64,000 bases of DNA from Barnesiella viscericola DSM 18177 (GCF_000512915.1 NZ_CP007034.1:868001-932000); one strand, 5' to 3'. Positions 43,112 through 52,745 are shown, numbered from the stretch's first letter. Notes: generated by a model from the sequence alone, not told the origin. Made by a program: numbers and translations.

Positions 43112-44314
43112 ATGGCCAGTGTCAAAGTGAAATTCAGACCTTCCACCATAGAGGGAAAGGAAGGTACCGTCTATTATCAGATTATCCAGAACCGTGTAAT
43201 CCGTCAGTTAAAGACGGATTACCGGATATTTACGGAAGAATGGAATGAAGCTGGGAACTGCATCATTGGCGGTAGTTCGGAACGAAGCAATCTGCTTCTT
43301 TCCTTGCAGGAACGCATGGAATGGGACCTGAAACGGCTGGACATGATCGTCCGACAACTGAATAACCGGAAAGCCGGATATACGGCAGATGATATTGTCG
43401 CTTCTTTTCAGAGCAATATAGAGGGACAGTCGTTTTTCAACTTCATGCAAGGCATCATAGCCCGTCTCAAACAGATGGGCAAGATACGCACGGCTGAAAA
43501 TTATTCCTGCACCCTGAAAAGTTTCATGCAGTTCAGAGGAGACAGGGATATTCTGCTGTCCGAAATCGATTCGGACCTGATGCAGCTATATGAGGCTTAC
43601 CTTCATAAAAAAGGTGCCGTACGGAATACCAGTTCATTCTACATGCGTATCCTTCGGGCGGTATATAACCGTGCCCTGGAAAAGGAACTGATGGAACAGT
43701 GCAATCCTTTCAGGCATGTCTATACGGGAGTGGACAAGACCGTCAAGCGTGCCGTTTCCTTATCTGCCATCAAGCGTATGAAGAATCTGGACTTGTCCTT
43801 ACAGCCTAATCTGGAATTTGCGAGGGACATGTTCCTGTTCAGTTTCTATACCCGTGGCATATCATTCATAGATATGGCTCACCTAAAAAAGAAAGATCTT
43901 CAGAACGGATTTTTATCGTATCGCAGACGAAAGACCGGGCAGCAGCTGGTTATCAGGTGGGAAAAATGTATGCAGGAGATTGTCGGCAAATACCCGGAAG
44001 ACAGTTTCAGTCCTTATCTTTTGCCGGTATTGAAATATCCTTTTAAGGATACGCACAAGCATTACAGGAATGTCATGTCCGGAATAAATCGGAACCTGAA
44101 AGAAATAGCCAGACTGGCCGATATATCCGTTCCTATTAGCATGTACTGTGCCCGTCATTCATGGGCAAGCGCAGCCAAAGGCAAGAATATTCCGATTTCG
44201 GTTATCAGTGAAGGAATGGGGCATGATTCCGAGGCGACCACACAAATTTATCTGACCTCATTGGACAATTCCGTAGTGGACAAAGCCAACGCACAAATTC
44301 TGAAATGTCTGTAG
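43112..44314 (+). CDS. Tyrosine recombinase, candidate DNA invertase
   Basis: 400 residues. The N-terminus VKVKFRPSTIEGKEGTVYYQ is typical of the Bacteroidales invertase/shufflon recombinases rather than island integrases. The catalytic boxes are FSFYTRGISFIDMAHLKKKD (Arg), MYCARHSWASAAKGKNIPIS and EGMGHDSEATTQIYLTSLDN (His, Tyr). It starts 4 bases after the mobilization membrane protein, so it is read with the mob operon. Its 3' end lies 29 bases before the left 17-bp inverted repeat of the invertible segment, the expected place for the enzyme that flips it. Confidence 0.88.
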   Translation: MASVKVKFRPSTIEGKEGTVYYQIIQNRVIRQLKTDYRIFTEEWNEAGNCIIGGSSERSNLLLSLQERMEWDLKRLDMIVRQLNNRKAGYTADDIVASFQSNIEGQSFFNFMQGIIARLKQMGKIRTAENYSCTLKSFMQFRGDRDILLSEIDSDLMQLYEAYLHKKGAVRNTSSFYMRILRAVYNRALEKELMEQCNPFRHVYTGVDKTVKRAVSLSAIKRMKNLDLSLQPNLEFARDMFLFSFYTRGISFIDMAHLKKKDLQNGFLSYRRRKTGQQLVIRWEKCMQEIVGKYPEDSFSPYLLPVLKYPFKDTHKHYRNVMSGINRNLKEIARLADISVPISMYCARHSWASAAKGKNIPISVISEGMGHDSEATTQIYLTSLDNSVVDKANAQILKCL

Positions 44315-44343
44315 GATTGGAGAACGTTTAGCAAAAGCATTCA

Positions 44344-44522
44344 TTTCTTAGACAGAGGGACTCACTCTTGCGCAAAGTTATACATTTTATTGAAAATCCT
44401 GCAATTCCGGTCGTTGGATTTTCATCCGGAAGTCATTGAATTTCAATTGTAGTTTAGCAATCCTACATATAATTCATCAGCAAATCAGCCTTATAGCCTG
44501 AAATCTCCCTCTGTCTAAGAAA
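44344..44522. promoter_or_regulatory. Predicted invertible promoter segment (17-bp inverted repeats), OFF orientation
   Basis: TTTCTTAGACAGAGGGA at 44344-44360 and its exact reverse complement at 44506-44522 bound 145 bases. Inside, on the minus strand, TAACTTTG (44373-44380) is a perfect TAnnTTTG -7 box with a TTG about 20 bases upstream of it. As drawn it fires leftwards, towards the recombinase 3' end. After inversion the box would lie at 44486-44493 on the plus strand, reading into the restriction genes that begin at 44570. No other TAnnTTTG box reading rightwards was found between 44315 and 44570. Confidence 0.82.
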
Positions 44523-44569
44523 GACGCAGACACCGGGACTTTCTCATCCCCTTTACGCACAGAAAGAAG

Positions 44570-45604
44570 ATGAAGAAAACAACCGGAGAAGCCGACATAC
44601 AGGAGAACAAACTGAAAGAACTTTCACCCGACTTACTGAATACCTTGCTCAAAGATCATACAACGAGCAAGGAAGGAAAACAGTGTAATATATTCTGGGC
44701 TACTTCCGATTATGAACAGCTCGGCAAAGGTTATGAATACGGGTCACAGATTCTCCCAGAGTTGATAACCGGAGAGAACGGGCATGTAGTCATGCCCCGT
44801 GTTCTGAAACACAGGGATACCCAAAGCACACGTTCCCGGGAAATGGCGGAGGTATTTACTCCATCCTGGATCTGTAATGCCCAGAACAACCTTATCGATG
44901 AAGCCTGGTTTGGCAGAAAGGATGTATTCAACCATGAAGTGACATCCAAAGACGGTACACATTCATGGGAAATCAATCCTGATAAGATTGCTTTTCCTGA
45001 AGGCAGGACATGGAAAAACTATGTACGGGAAAACCAGTTGGAAATCACCTGTGGAGAAGCTCCTTATCTGGTAAGCAGGTATGATACGACTACCGGAACA
45101 TTCATTCCTGTGGAGAAGCGTATCGGCCTGCTTGACCGTAAGCTCCGTATTGTCAGTGAGAATACTACGACAACGCGTGAATGGCTGGAGGCAGCCAAGG
45201 ATGCTTACAGAAGTATCTATGCCTATGAATGGCAGGGCGACAGTCTTCTTCTTGCCCGTGAAGCACTTCTCTTATCCTTCATCGAATATTACCGGAACAA
45301 GTTCGGTAAAGACCCGCAAATTAAATCCATCAACCATATAGCCTATATCATCTCCTGGAATGTATGGCAGATGGACGGACTGAAAGGTGTTGTTCCGGAC
45401 AGTTGCGGAGAACGTGTGCGGATGGAACCAAGTCTGTTCGGTACGATTGAAAGACGAGAGCCGTGCGAGGGCTGTCTGAAAAATGACCTGACCAAGCACA
45501 ACGGAATTTACTGTATTATCAAGGACTGGCGGGCTACAGACAAGACAACAGGCAAAAAGGGGAAACGAATCCGATTTATCGACCTCATAAATGAAGAAGC
45601 ATGA
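44570..45604 (+). CDS. Restriction-modification-associated protein (partner of the helicase-methyltransferase)
   Basis: 344 residues. TRSREMAEVFTPSWICNAQN resembles the motif X region of N6-adenine methyltransferases (x-F-T-P-x-x-I/V), and a CEGCLKNDLTKHNGIYCIIK segment near the C-terminus suggests a small Cys motif. The classical motif I (DPACGSG) and motif IV (NPPY) are absent, so it is not a complete methyltransferase alone. Its stop overlaps the start of the large fusion gene (ATGA), so the two are made together. It is the first gene after the invertible promoter. Confidence 0.72.
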   Translation: MKKTTGEADIQENKLKELSPDLLNTLLKDHTTSKEGKQCNIFWATSDYEQLGKGYEYGSQILPELITGENGHVVMPRVLKHRDTQSTRSREMAEVFTPSWICNAQNNLIDEAWFGRKDVFNHEVTSKDGTHSWEINPDKIAFPEGRTWKNYVRENQLEITCGEAPYLVSRYDTTTGTFIPVEKRIGLLDRKLRIVSENTTTTREWLEAAKDAYRSIYAYEWQGDSLLLAREALLLSFIEYYRNKFGKDPQIKSINHIAYIISWNVWQMDGLKGVVPDSCGERVRMEPSLFGTIERREPCEGCLKNDLTKHNGIYCIIKDWRATDKTTGKKGKRIRFIDLINEEA

Positions 45605-48600
45605 GATTCACATCGTCCCTGAAACTAAAACTGATCTATGTGTTCCGTATCAATGATGCGGCACACCGTGAATGCCTGAAGATTGGCGAGGCAACCTGTG
45701 AGGATGAAAATGTGTTCGGCCTGTCTCCCAACAGCAAGGTGCTCAATGAAGCGGCAAGAAAGCGTATCAACCAATACACACAGACGGCAGGCATCGCATA
45801 CGATCTGCTATATACGGAACTGACTGTTTACAACCGTGGCGGACTCCGTTCGTTCAACGACAAGGAAGTACATAATGTCCTGGAACGCTCCGGTATCAAA
45901 AAGAAAGTCTTCGATACAGTCAACAAGGCCAATGAATGGTTCATCACCGATCTGGAAACCGTCAAGCGTGCCATTGCGGCTGTCAAGGAAGGCAGGAGCT
46001 CTCTTTCATCAGTGGAAGTTACCCAGGAGTATTCTCCAATTGTATTCCGCCCGGAACAACAGGAAGCCATCAGCAAGACCAAGAAACAGTTTAAGAAAGG
46101 CAACCAGATGCTCTGGAACGCAAAGATGCGTTTCGGAAAGACCCTTTCTGCTCTGGAGGTTGTCAAGGATATGGAGTTTCAGCGTACCCTGATTCTGACT
46201 CATCGTCCTGTGGTGGATGCCGGATGGTTTGAGGATTTCGGTAAGATCTTTTACGACCGCAAGGATTTTGCATACGGTTCCAAGAACAACGGGGATAGTT
46301 TTGCCAGTCTAGAACGGCGGGCAGAAAGCAACGGGCTTCATTATGTTTATTTTGCATCCATGCAGGATTTGCGCGGTTCCGAACTTGTGGGTGGCAACTT
46401 TGACAAGAATAACGAGGTGTTTGCTACCGATTGGGACCTGATTATCGTGGATGAAGCGCACGAAGGCACCCAGACCGAACTGGGTAAAGCGGTTATGGGA
46501 GAGCTGGTCAAGGAACAGACCAAAGTATTGCGCCTGTCAGGTACTCCATTCAACCTGCTGGATGATTTCAAGGAGGATGAAATATATACATGGGACTATG
46601 TGATGGAACAACGGGCCAAGATAAACTGGGATGAGCTCCATTTTGGTGACCCCAATCCGTATGCCTCACTGCCTACACTCAATATCTATACCTACGATTT
46701 GGGACGGCTGCTTCATGACTTTGTAGATGAGGATGTCGCCTTTAACTTCAGGGAATTTTTCCGAGTCAATGAGGCTGGCGGTTTCTGTCATGAAAAAGAT
46801 GTGCGGGCTTTTCTGAACCTTCTTACCAAGGAGGACAAGGACAGCCTTTATCCATATGCCAACGAGGAATATCGGAATATTTTCCGCCATACACTCTGGA
46901 TGGTGCCCGGCGTGAAGGAAGCACGGGCACTGAGTGCCATGCTCCAGACACATCCGGTGTTCCAGCATTTCAAGGTGGTCAATGTAGCCGGTGACGGTGA
47001 TCAGGACGAGGAAAGCCGTGATGCCCTGGAAGCCGTGGAAAAGGCTATCGGAAAAGATCCGGATGCTACACGGACCATTACCCTCTCTTGTGGACGGCTA
47101 ACGACCGGAGTAAGTGTAAAGGCATGGACTGCCGTATTCATGCTGTCCGGATCCTATAATACAGCCGCATCCAGTTATATGCAGACCATCTTCCGCGTAC
47201 AGACACCGGCCACCATCAACGGACGGATGAAGGAGCAGTGTTACGTTTTCGATTTTGCTCCCGACCGTACCCTAAAAGTGATAGCCGAAACCGCCAAAAT
47301 ATCGGCCAAAGCCGGAAAAACTTCACAAAGCGACCGTAAGGCTATGGGTGAGTTTATCAATTTCTGTCCCATCATATCCATAGAGGGCTCACAGATGAAC
47401 CGCTTTGATGTACCCTGTATGTTGGAACAGTTGAAACGGGTATATGTGGAACGTGTCGTCCGTAACGGGTTTGAAGACAACAGTCTGTATAACGATGAGC
47501 TGATGAAACTGGATGATCTGGAACTGCAAGAATTCGATGACCTGAAAAAGATTATCGGACAGACCAAAGCCATGCCCAAGACCAACCAGGTGGACATCAA
47601 CAGTCAAGGTCTGAACAATGAGGAATACGAGGAAAAGGAGAAGCTGGAGAAGAAACCCAAGAAGGAACTTACGGAGGAAGAACGGAAACGGCTGGAAGAA
47701 CTGAAAAAGAAGACCAAGAACAGGGAAGCGGCCATTTCCATACTTCGTGGCATCTCCATCCGTATGCCCCTGTTGATTTATGGTGCGGAACTGAGTGATG
47801 AGAGTCAGGAAATCACGATTGATAATTTTGCCTCACTCATTGACCCACAGTCATGGGAAGAGTTCATGCCCAAGGGAGTGACCAAGCAGAAATTCAACAG
47901 CTTCAAAAAATACTATGATCCGGAAATATTCTGTGCTGCCGGAAAACGAATCCGTGCGATGGCCCGTGCCGCGGACAAACTGAGTATTGAGGAACGAATC
48001 GAACGAATTACGGACATCTTCAGTACTTTCCGTAATCCGGACAAGGAAACGGTGCTTACTCCGTGGCGCGTGGTAAACATGCACCTCGGAGACTGTCTTG
48101 GAGGCTATAACTTTTATGACACAGACTATCAGAATGTGATTTCTGAACCACGGTTTATAGACAAAGGAGAGGTTACCTCAGAAGTTTTCTCCCCTGAATC
48201 CCGTATTCTGGAGATCAACTCCAAATCCGGACTGTATCCGCTTTATATGGCATACGGCTTTTACCGGGCAAGGGCAAAGGCTTCTCTTTTCGCTGTAGAA
48301 ACAGTAGAAGAGCAGCAGACTGTATGGGACAAGGTCATAGCTGAGAACATCTTTGTCATCTGCAAGACTCCGATGGCAAAAAGTATTACCAAACGTACGC
48401 TTGCCGGATTCCGTAAAGCAAAGACAAATATGTGGGCTCCGGAAGATCTTATCAACAAAATAAAGAATCAATCAGAATTATTCATTAAAAAAGTACATGA
48501 CTTAATAGGCAAAGACATGAAGATTAATGCTATAGTCGGTAATCCTCCATACCAAATCAATGATGGAAGCGGTGCATCTGACGATGCTGCAAATCCTATA

Positions 48601-49551
48601 TACCAAATATTTGTACGGATAGCAAAACAGATCAGACCTGAATACTTTTCCCTGATTATGCCTTCAAAATGGATGATTGGAGGAAAAGCTGTACTCAAAC
48701 CATTCAGAAAAGAAATGATGGAAGATAAACATATTGCATCCATCTATGATTATGAGGATTCTGGTGAATGTTTTAACGGGCAGCATATAGATGGTGGAAT
48801 CTGTTATTTTCTTTGGAGTAACAAGCACAATGGTAAGTTGCGTTACACTTATATTTCAGCTAATAAAGAGTTTTTTGTATCTACAAGATTCTTATCCGAT
48901 GGAAATTCTGATATCGTTATACGTGACAACCGTCGTCAATCTATTATTGCTAAAACTTCTACAAATTGCTCCTTATTTAAGGAGATAGTCTCATTAACCC
49001 AGCCGTTTGGAATCAGAAAGGATTTATTTAATTCGCCAGAAAGATATCCACTGTCTAATTTACAAGCAGAGCCTTTTTATGGGAGCGTAAAAATTTATGG
49101 TGTGAAAGGAATTAAAGGAGGAGCAAGAAGGACCATTGGATATATTTCACCTGAAATTATAACAAAAAACAAAGCAGCAGTAAACAAGTATAAATTATTT
49201 TTTACAACCAGTTATTCTACAAATGCTTTCAATCCACCTGAAACCATCATAGGAGAACAAAACTCAGTCTGTACAGAGACTTTCCTTTTGATTGGACCAT
49301 TTGACACTGAGATAGAACAGAAAAATTGTTATAAATACATTTGTACAAACTTTTTTAAGGCATTATTGTTTTTTGGTCGAGGTACTATGCAAGTATCTCA
49401 AGATGTTTTTAGATTTATTCCACTACAAGATTTTAGTAATCAAAGCGATATTAAATGGAACAAATCTATATCAGAAATAGATCAACAATTATGCATAAAA
49501 TATGCTTTTACCCAGCAAGAAGTATTATCTATCGATAGAAATCATTTATAA
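45601..49551 (+). CDS. Single-chain restriction enzyme: GIY-YIG-like nuclease, SF2 helicase, N6-adenine methyltransferase
   Basis: 1316 residues. The N-terminal GIY-YIG-like domain is about 9-110 (LKLIYVFRINDAAHRECLKI, then ARKRINQYTQTAG). The SF2 translocase has Walker A WNAKMRFGKTLSALE (near 174), LIIVDEAHEGTQ (near 281), LRLSGTPFNL and GRLTTGVSVKAW. A Lys/Glu coiled linker lies near 680-705. The methyltransferase has EINSKSGLYPL in place of motif I (near 871) and motif IV NPPYQIND (near 981), then a C-terminal recognition region that is more AT-rich. The layout resembles type ISP enzymes with a different nuclease. It is predicted to restrict foreign DNA and methylate self. Confidence 0.85.
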   Translation: MRFTSSLKLKLIYVFRINDAAHRECLKIGEATCEDENVFGLSPNSKVLNEAARKRINQYTQTAGIAYDLLYTELTVYNRGGLRSFNDKEVHNVLERSGIKKKVFDTVNKANEWFITDLETVKRAIAAVKEGRSSLSSVEVTQEYSPIVFRPEQQEAISKTKKQFKKGNQMLWNAKMRFGKTLSALEVVKDMEFQRTLILTHRPVVDAGWFEDFGKIFYDRKDFAYGSKNNGDSFASLERRAESNGLHYVYFASMQDLRGSELVGGNFDKNNEVFATDWDLIIVDEAHEGTQTELGKAVMGELVKEQTKVLRLSGTPFNLLDDFKEDEIYTWDYVMEQRAKINWDELHFGDPNPYASLPTLNIYTYDLGRLLHDFVDEDVAFNFREFFRVNEAGGFCHEKDVRAFLNLLTKEDKDSLYPYANEEYRNIFRHTLWMVPGVKEARALSAMLQTHPVFQHFKVVNVAGDGDQDEESRDALEAVEKAIGKDPDATRTITLSCGRLTTGVSVKAWTAVFMLSGSYNTAASSYMQTIFRVQTPATINGRMKEQCYVFDFAPDRTLKVIAETAKISAKAGKTSQSDRKAMGEFINFCPIISIEGSQMNRFDVPCMLEQLKRVYVERVVRNGFEDNSLYNDELMKLDDLELQEFDDLKKIIGQTKAMPKTNQVDINSQGLNNEEYEEKEKLEKKPKKELTEEERKRLEELKKKTKNREAAISILRGISIRMPLLIYGAELSDESQEITIDNFASLIDPQSWEEFMPKGVTKQKFNSFKKYYDPEIFCAAGKRIRAMARAADKLSIEERIERITDIFSTFRNPDKETVLTPWRVVNMHLGDCLGGYNFYDTDYQNVISEPRFIDKGEVTSEVFSPESRILEINSKSGLYPLYMAYGFYRARAKASLFAVETVEEQQTVWDKVIAENIFVICKTPMAKSITKRTLAGFRKAKTNMWAPEDLINKIKNQSELFIKKVHDLIGKDMKINAIVGNPPYQINDGSGASDDAANPIYQIFVRIAKQIRPEYFSLIMPSKWMIGGKAVLKPFRKEMMEDKHIASIYDYEDSGECFNGQHIDGGICYFLWSNKHNGKLRYTYISANKEFFVSTRFLSDGNSDIVIRDNRRQSIIAKTSTNCSLFKEIVSLTQPFGIRKDLFNSPERYPLSNLQAEPFYGSVKIYGVKGIKGGARRTIGYISPEIITKNKAAVNKYKLFFTTSYSTNAFNPPETIIGEQNSVCTETFLLIGPFDTEIEQKNCYKYICTNFFKALLFFGRGTMQVSQDVFRFIPLQDFSNQSDIKWNKSISEIDQQLCIKYAFTQQEVLSIDRNHL

Positions 49552-49568
49552 AACTCTTTTACGAATAT

Positions 49569-49576
49569 CAGTGAAA
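49569..49576. repeat. 8-bp target duplication CAGTGAAA (left)
   Basis: CAGTGAAA here and again at 50946-50953 directly flank the IS256-family element. An 8-bp duplication is the normal length for this family, so the boundaries are secure. Confidence 0.85.
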
Positions 49577-50945
49577 GGCACTATAAAATATTTTGTGTAA
49601 ATGGAAATACGGGATTCAGAAATGAGTCTCGTATTTTTTATTGTATACATTTGCAAAATGAAAAAGATTATGAAAGAAAAAAATCAAGTAGTGCCTGATG
49701 AGGTGTTAAGCAAAGAGTTCCTTAGCCAGTTCAAAACAGAAGCCGATGTAAGCAAGTTCCTGAAGCAATTGCATGCCCAGGTATTGGAAAAGATGCTTGA
49801 AGGTGAAATGGATGCCCATTTGGGCTATGAAAAGAATTCTGTAGCCGGTAATAACAGCGGTAATTCACGTAATGGCAGCTATCCAAAGAAAATTCAGACC
49901 GAACATGGAGAAGCAGTCATCTCTATACCCCGTGATCGTAACGGTCAATTTGAGCCAATAGCCGTACCCAAACATGAGAGTCGTGGACTTTCTATAGAAA
50001 AGCTTGTTATCTCCCTATACGCCAAAGGAATGAGTGTTTCTGATATAGAAGAAGAAATGCGTGAGATTTATGAGATAGAGCTCTCTACATCAGCCATTTC
50101 CATCATTACCAACAAGGTAAACCAGGCCGCCCAGGAATGGTAGAACCGCCCTTTGGATCCTGTTTATCTGATAGCCTGGATGGACGGTATTGTTTTCAAA
50201 GTACGGGATAACGGCAAGATCATAAACAAGACCGTTTACCTTTGCGTCGGACTAAAACAGAACGGCCTGAAGGAAGTCCTTGGCATGTGGGTCGGCAAAT
50301 CGGAAAGCTCTTCTTTCTGGATGGGTGTTCTGACCGATTTAAAGGCACGTGGAGTACAGGATATACTGATTACCTGTACCGACAACCTGAATGGATTTAC
50401 AGATACCATCCGCACCGTATTCCCTCAGTCATCTACTCAAATCTGTGTGGTGCATCAGATCAGAAACTCCTGTAAATATGTCGTTGACAAGGACAAGAAA
50501 GAGTTTACGGCGGATATGAAGAATATCTATAATGCACCCAACAAAGAGGTTGCGGCCACAGAACTTGACAATCTGGAAAAGAAATGGGGAGGAAAGTATC
50601 CATACGCCATACTTTCATGGAGAAACAACTGGGATGATTTGACAGTTTTCTTCCAGTTCCCGCTGGAAATCAGAAAAATAATCTATACTACAAATCTCAT
50701 TGAAAATCTGAACGGGAAAATCAGAAAGTACACAAAATCAAAGCTCTCATTCCCTTCGGACGATGCCGTAAAAAAGACCGTGTATCTTTCACTTATGGAG
50801 ATTGAGAAGAAATGGACACAGCCTATTCATAACTGGGGCTTGATTATGAACCAATTTATGCTTATTTTTGAAAACAGAATCCAGATATAAGAATAAACTT
50901 ACAGCTGAATCCTGTTTCCATTTACACAAAATTTTGGACAGTGTC
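49577..50945 (+). mobile_element. IS256-family insertion sequence (1369 bp)
   Basis: The ends are imperfect inverted repeats of the same length: GGCACTATAAAATATTTTGT on the left and GACACTGTCCAAAATTTTGT (reverse complement of the right end), both continuing GTAAATGGAAA. It carries one mutator-type transposase gene and sits 25 bases after the stop of the restriction fusion gene, so the cargo genes are not broken. Confidence 0.9.
49658..50890 (+). pseudogene. IS256-family transposase with an internal amber codon
   Basis: The first part (to 50143) has the mutator-family N-terminus LKQLHAQVLEKMLEGEMDAH and SRGLSIEKLVISLYAKGMSV. It ends AAQEW followed by TAG at 50141-50143. In the same frame the sequence continues NRPLDPVYLIAWMDGIVFKV through the DDE catalytic region (CTDNLNGFTDTIRTVFP) to the normal end at 50890. 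The family usually has Gln (CAG) at the stop position, so a single C-to-T change explains it. The transposase is 410 codons in all. Readthrough cannot be excluded. Confidence 0.88.
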
Positions 50946-50953
50946 CAGTGAAA
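50946..50953. repeat. 8-bp target duplication CAGTGAAA (right)
   Basis: Second copy of the duplication flanking the IS256-family element. Confidence 0.85.
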
Positions 50954-51004
50954 TAACAAGCATATGATATGGTTATGGTGTAAATATAGAGTTTTGTTCT
51001 ATAT

Positions 51005-51496
51005 TTACACCATAATTGTATCTAAGATTTCAATGATTTGAATAGCCTCAGAAAAACGATCCTTCATATCATTAAATGATAGTGTGGAATTAGTCCCATG
51101 AGCAACATTATTTCTTTCTCTATTTAATACAGAAAATGCTTCTTTTAAACTTTCACTGTTTGGTAAAGTTGTTATTGCTGACTTGAAATTTTGATTTTTG
51201 TTATCATCAAAACGTTTTAATGCTTGACATATGTTTTCATAAGTAGGATTCATTGATGCATCTCTTAAATGATATCCTATAAATTGTCCCAGTTGCGGTG
51301 CCGCATTTTCATAATAATCTGCAATAATTGTTTTATAACAGACTTCAAGAGTTCCACATATGCGGATCAAAGAATATTTGGTCAGATATCCAGAGAGTGG
51401 GCTAGTACTCCCAACCCCATTTATAATACCTGTAATACGGTCTAGCTCGGCATTACAGTCATCGATAGCAGCCTTGGCATTAATATTATTAATCAT
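51005..51496 (-). CDS. HEPN-domain protein, candidate RNase toxin of a DUF262 pair
   Basis: 163 residues from ATG 51494-51496; the start overlaps the DUF262 stop as ATGA, and an upstream extension of the frame would lie inside that gene. It is an all-helical protein with the motif RERNNVAHG near the C-terminus, giving the Arg-x4-His active site of HEPN ribonucleases. An N-terminal pattern DDCNAELDRITGIINGV and a region SLIRICGTLEVCYKTIIADY are as in RiboL-PSP/MAE-type HEPN families. The coupling with DUF262 suggests a toxin-regulator or abortive-infection unit. It is AT-rich like its partner. Confidence 0.72.
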   Translation of the reverse strand: MINNINAKAAIDDCNAELDRITGIINGVGSTSPLSGYLTKYSLIRICGTLEVCYKTIIADYYENAAPQLGQFIGYHLRDASMNPTYENICQALKRFDDNKNQNFKSAITTLPNSESLKEAFSVLNRERNNVAHGTNSTLSFNDMKDRFSEAIQIIEILDTIMV

Positions 51497-52611
51497 AGTT
51501 TTATACCATATAAAAAATGGAGTGCGCAAGAGATGCGTGTTCGGATATTATCTATTTTCATAGTACCTTGAGATATACTTTCCCTATATGTCGCATCTCT
51601 TAATAATGCAAGGCGTTTCTCTGGTAAATTTTTTACTACATCAATGCATCCTTTTTTTAATGCTATTGAAGTTGCAATCATTATAGAATCAAAAACTGTA
51701 GGGTATAGTCTACGTCTTATTTTAGAGAGATCATTTTGTAGATTAAAAAATGCTTCTTCTCCCATATTTGTATAGATAAAATCTATAACAGAATAAAATT
51801 CACTTTCTTTTTCAGCAATAAAATCTGTAGAGGCATTAATATTTGATTGCATATATTTATTTAGAGTCTGCTTTAAACTTATTTTCTTTTTGTCAGAATT
51901 ATATATTTCTACAGAATTTAATGCGTAATATCTAAGGATTAATTCTAAATCCATCATCCTTGGATCTTCTTCTTGTTCTCCATACAAATAACGCCATTGT
52001 TGATACTTATTTACTTTAAATAAAAGGGTATTCATATTACCTTGATATACGCAATTACGAATTTCTTGATTATTTAATGTGGTACCACTAGTATTAATTC
52101 TTTCAAAAACTTGAAAGAGCCCAGAATCATCAGATGGATGTTTTTGTTCAAAAACAATTGCATGAATAGTGTAGTTTTTCAGTCTTCTTTTATCTATTTC
52201 AGTTAGCTCTTTAAAGGCTTTTCCTCTCCAACGTTCGTTTATAAGTTCTGAATTAATTAATTTAAAATCAGAATCGTCACCATGCCATATACCGTCTTCA
52301 ATATAGTCGTATAATGTACGTATTCGTTGATAACCATCAATAATAAGGCGTTTCCCAGATTGTTCAATGTTTGCTAAAAATATACTAGGAACAGGAAGTC
52401 CAAGAAGTAGCGATTCTATAAAACGGCTAGCATCTTTTTTCTTCCATACATATTTTCTCTGCAACTCAGGTTTTTCAATATCACCTTCTTTATATTGTTG
52501 GATTAATTCTCTAACAGAAGGATCTGCGCCCCATGAGGTAATATTAAACAGGTCATCATTAGAGAACTCTTCATTTTGCTCTTCTGAAATAAAATCTATA
52601 TGTTCACTCAT
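51493..52611 (-). CDS. DUF262 (ParB/GmrS-like) protein
   Basis: 372 residues. ELIQQYKEGDIEKPELQRKY, then VWKKKDASRFIESLLLGLPV, then RLIIDGYQRIRTLYDYIEDG (usual motif DGQQR, here DGYQR) and LFQVFERINTSGTTLNNQEI are diagnostic of DUF262, the nucleotide-binding domain of GmrSD-type modification-dependent restriction and many defence systems. The C-terminal helical part lacks the DUF1524 HNH nuclease, so the effector is presumably the overlapping HEPN gene. Confidence 0.88.
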   Translation of the reverse strand: MSEHIDFISEEQNEEFSNDDLFNITSWGADPSVRELIQQYKEGDIEKPELQRKYVWKKKDASRFIESLLLGLPVPSIFLANIEQSGKRLIIDGYQRIRTLYDYIEDGIWHGDDSDFKLINSELINERWRGKAFKELTEIDKRRLKNYTIHAIVFEQKHPSDDSGLFQVFERINTSGTTLNNQEIRNCVYQGNMNTLLFKVNKYQQWRYLYGEQEEDPRMMDLELILRYYALNSVEIYNSDKKKISLKQTLNKYMQSNINASTDFIAEKESEFYSVIDFIYTNMGEEAFFNLQNDLSKIRRRLYPTVFDSIMIATSIALKKGCIDVVKNLPEKRLALLRDATYRESISQGTMKIDNIRTRISCALHFLYGIKL

Positions 52612-52745
52612 AGCTATGATAATTAAATTTTCTATACTTAATTTGTACGCTCTAAATCTAATACGAAATTGGCTTTATGTTAAATTAATGTTTATTTTAT
52701 TGCATAACAGGTAAAGCTGCACCACATATTGGAAGGCAACAATAT

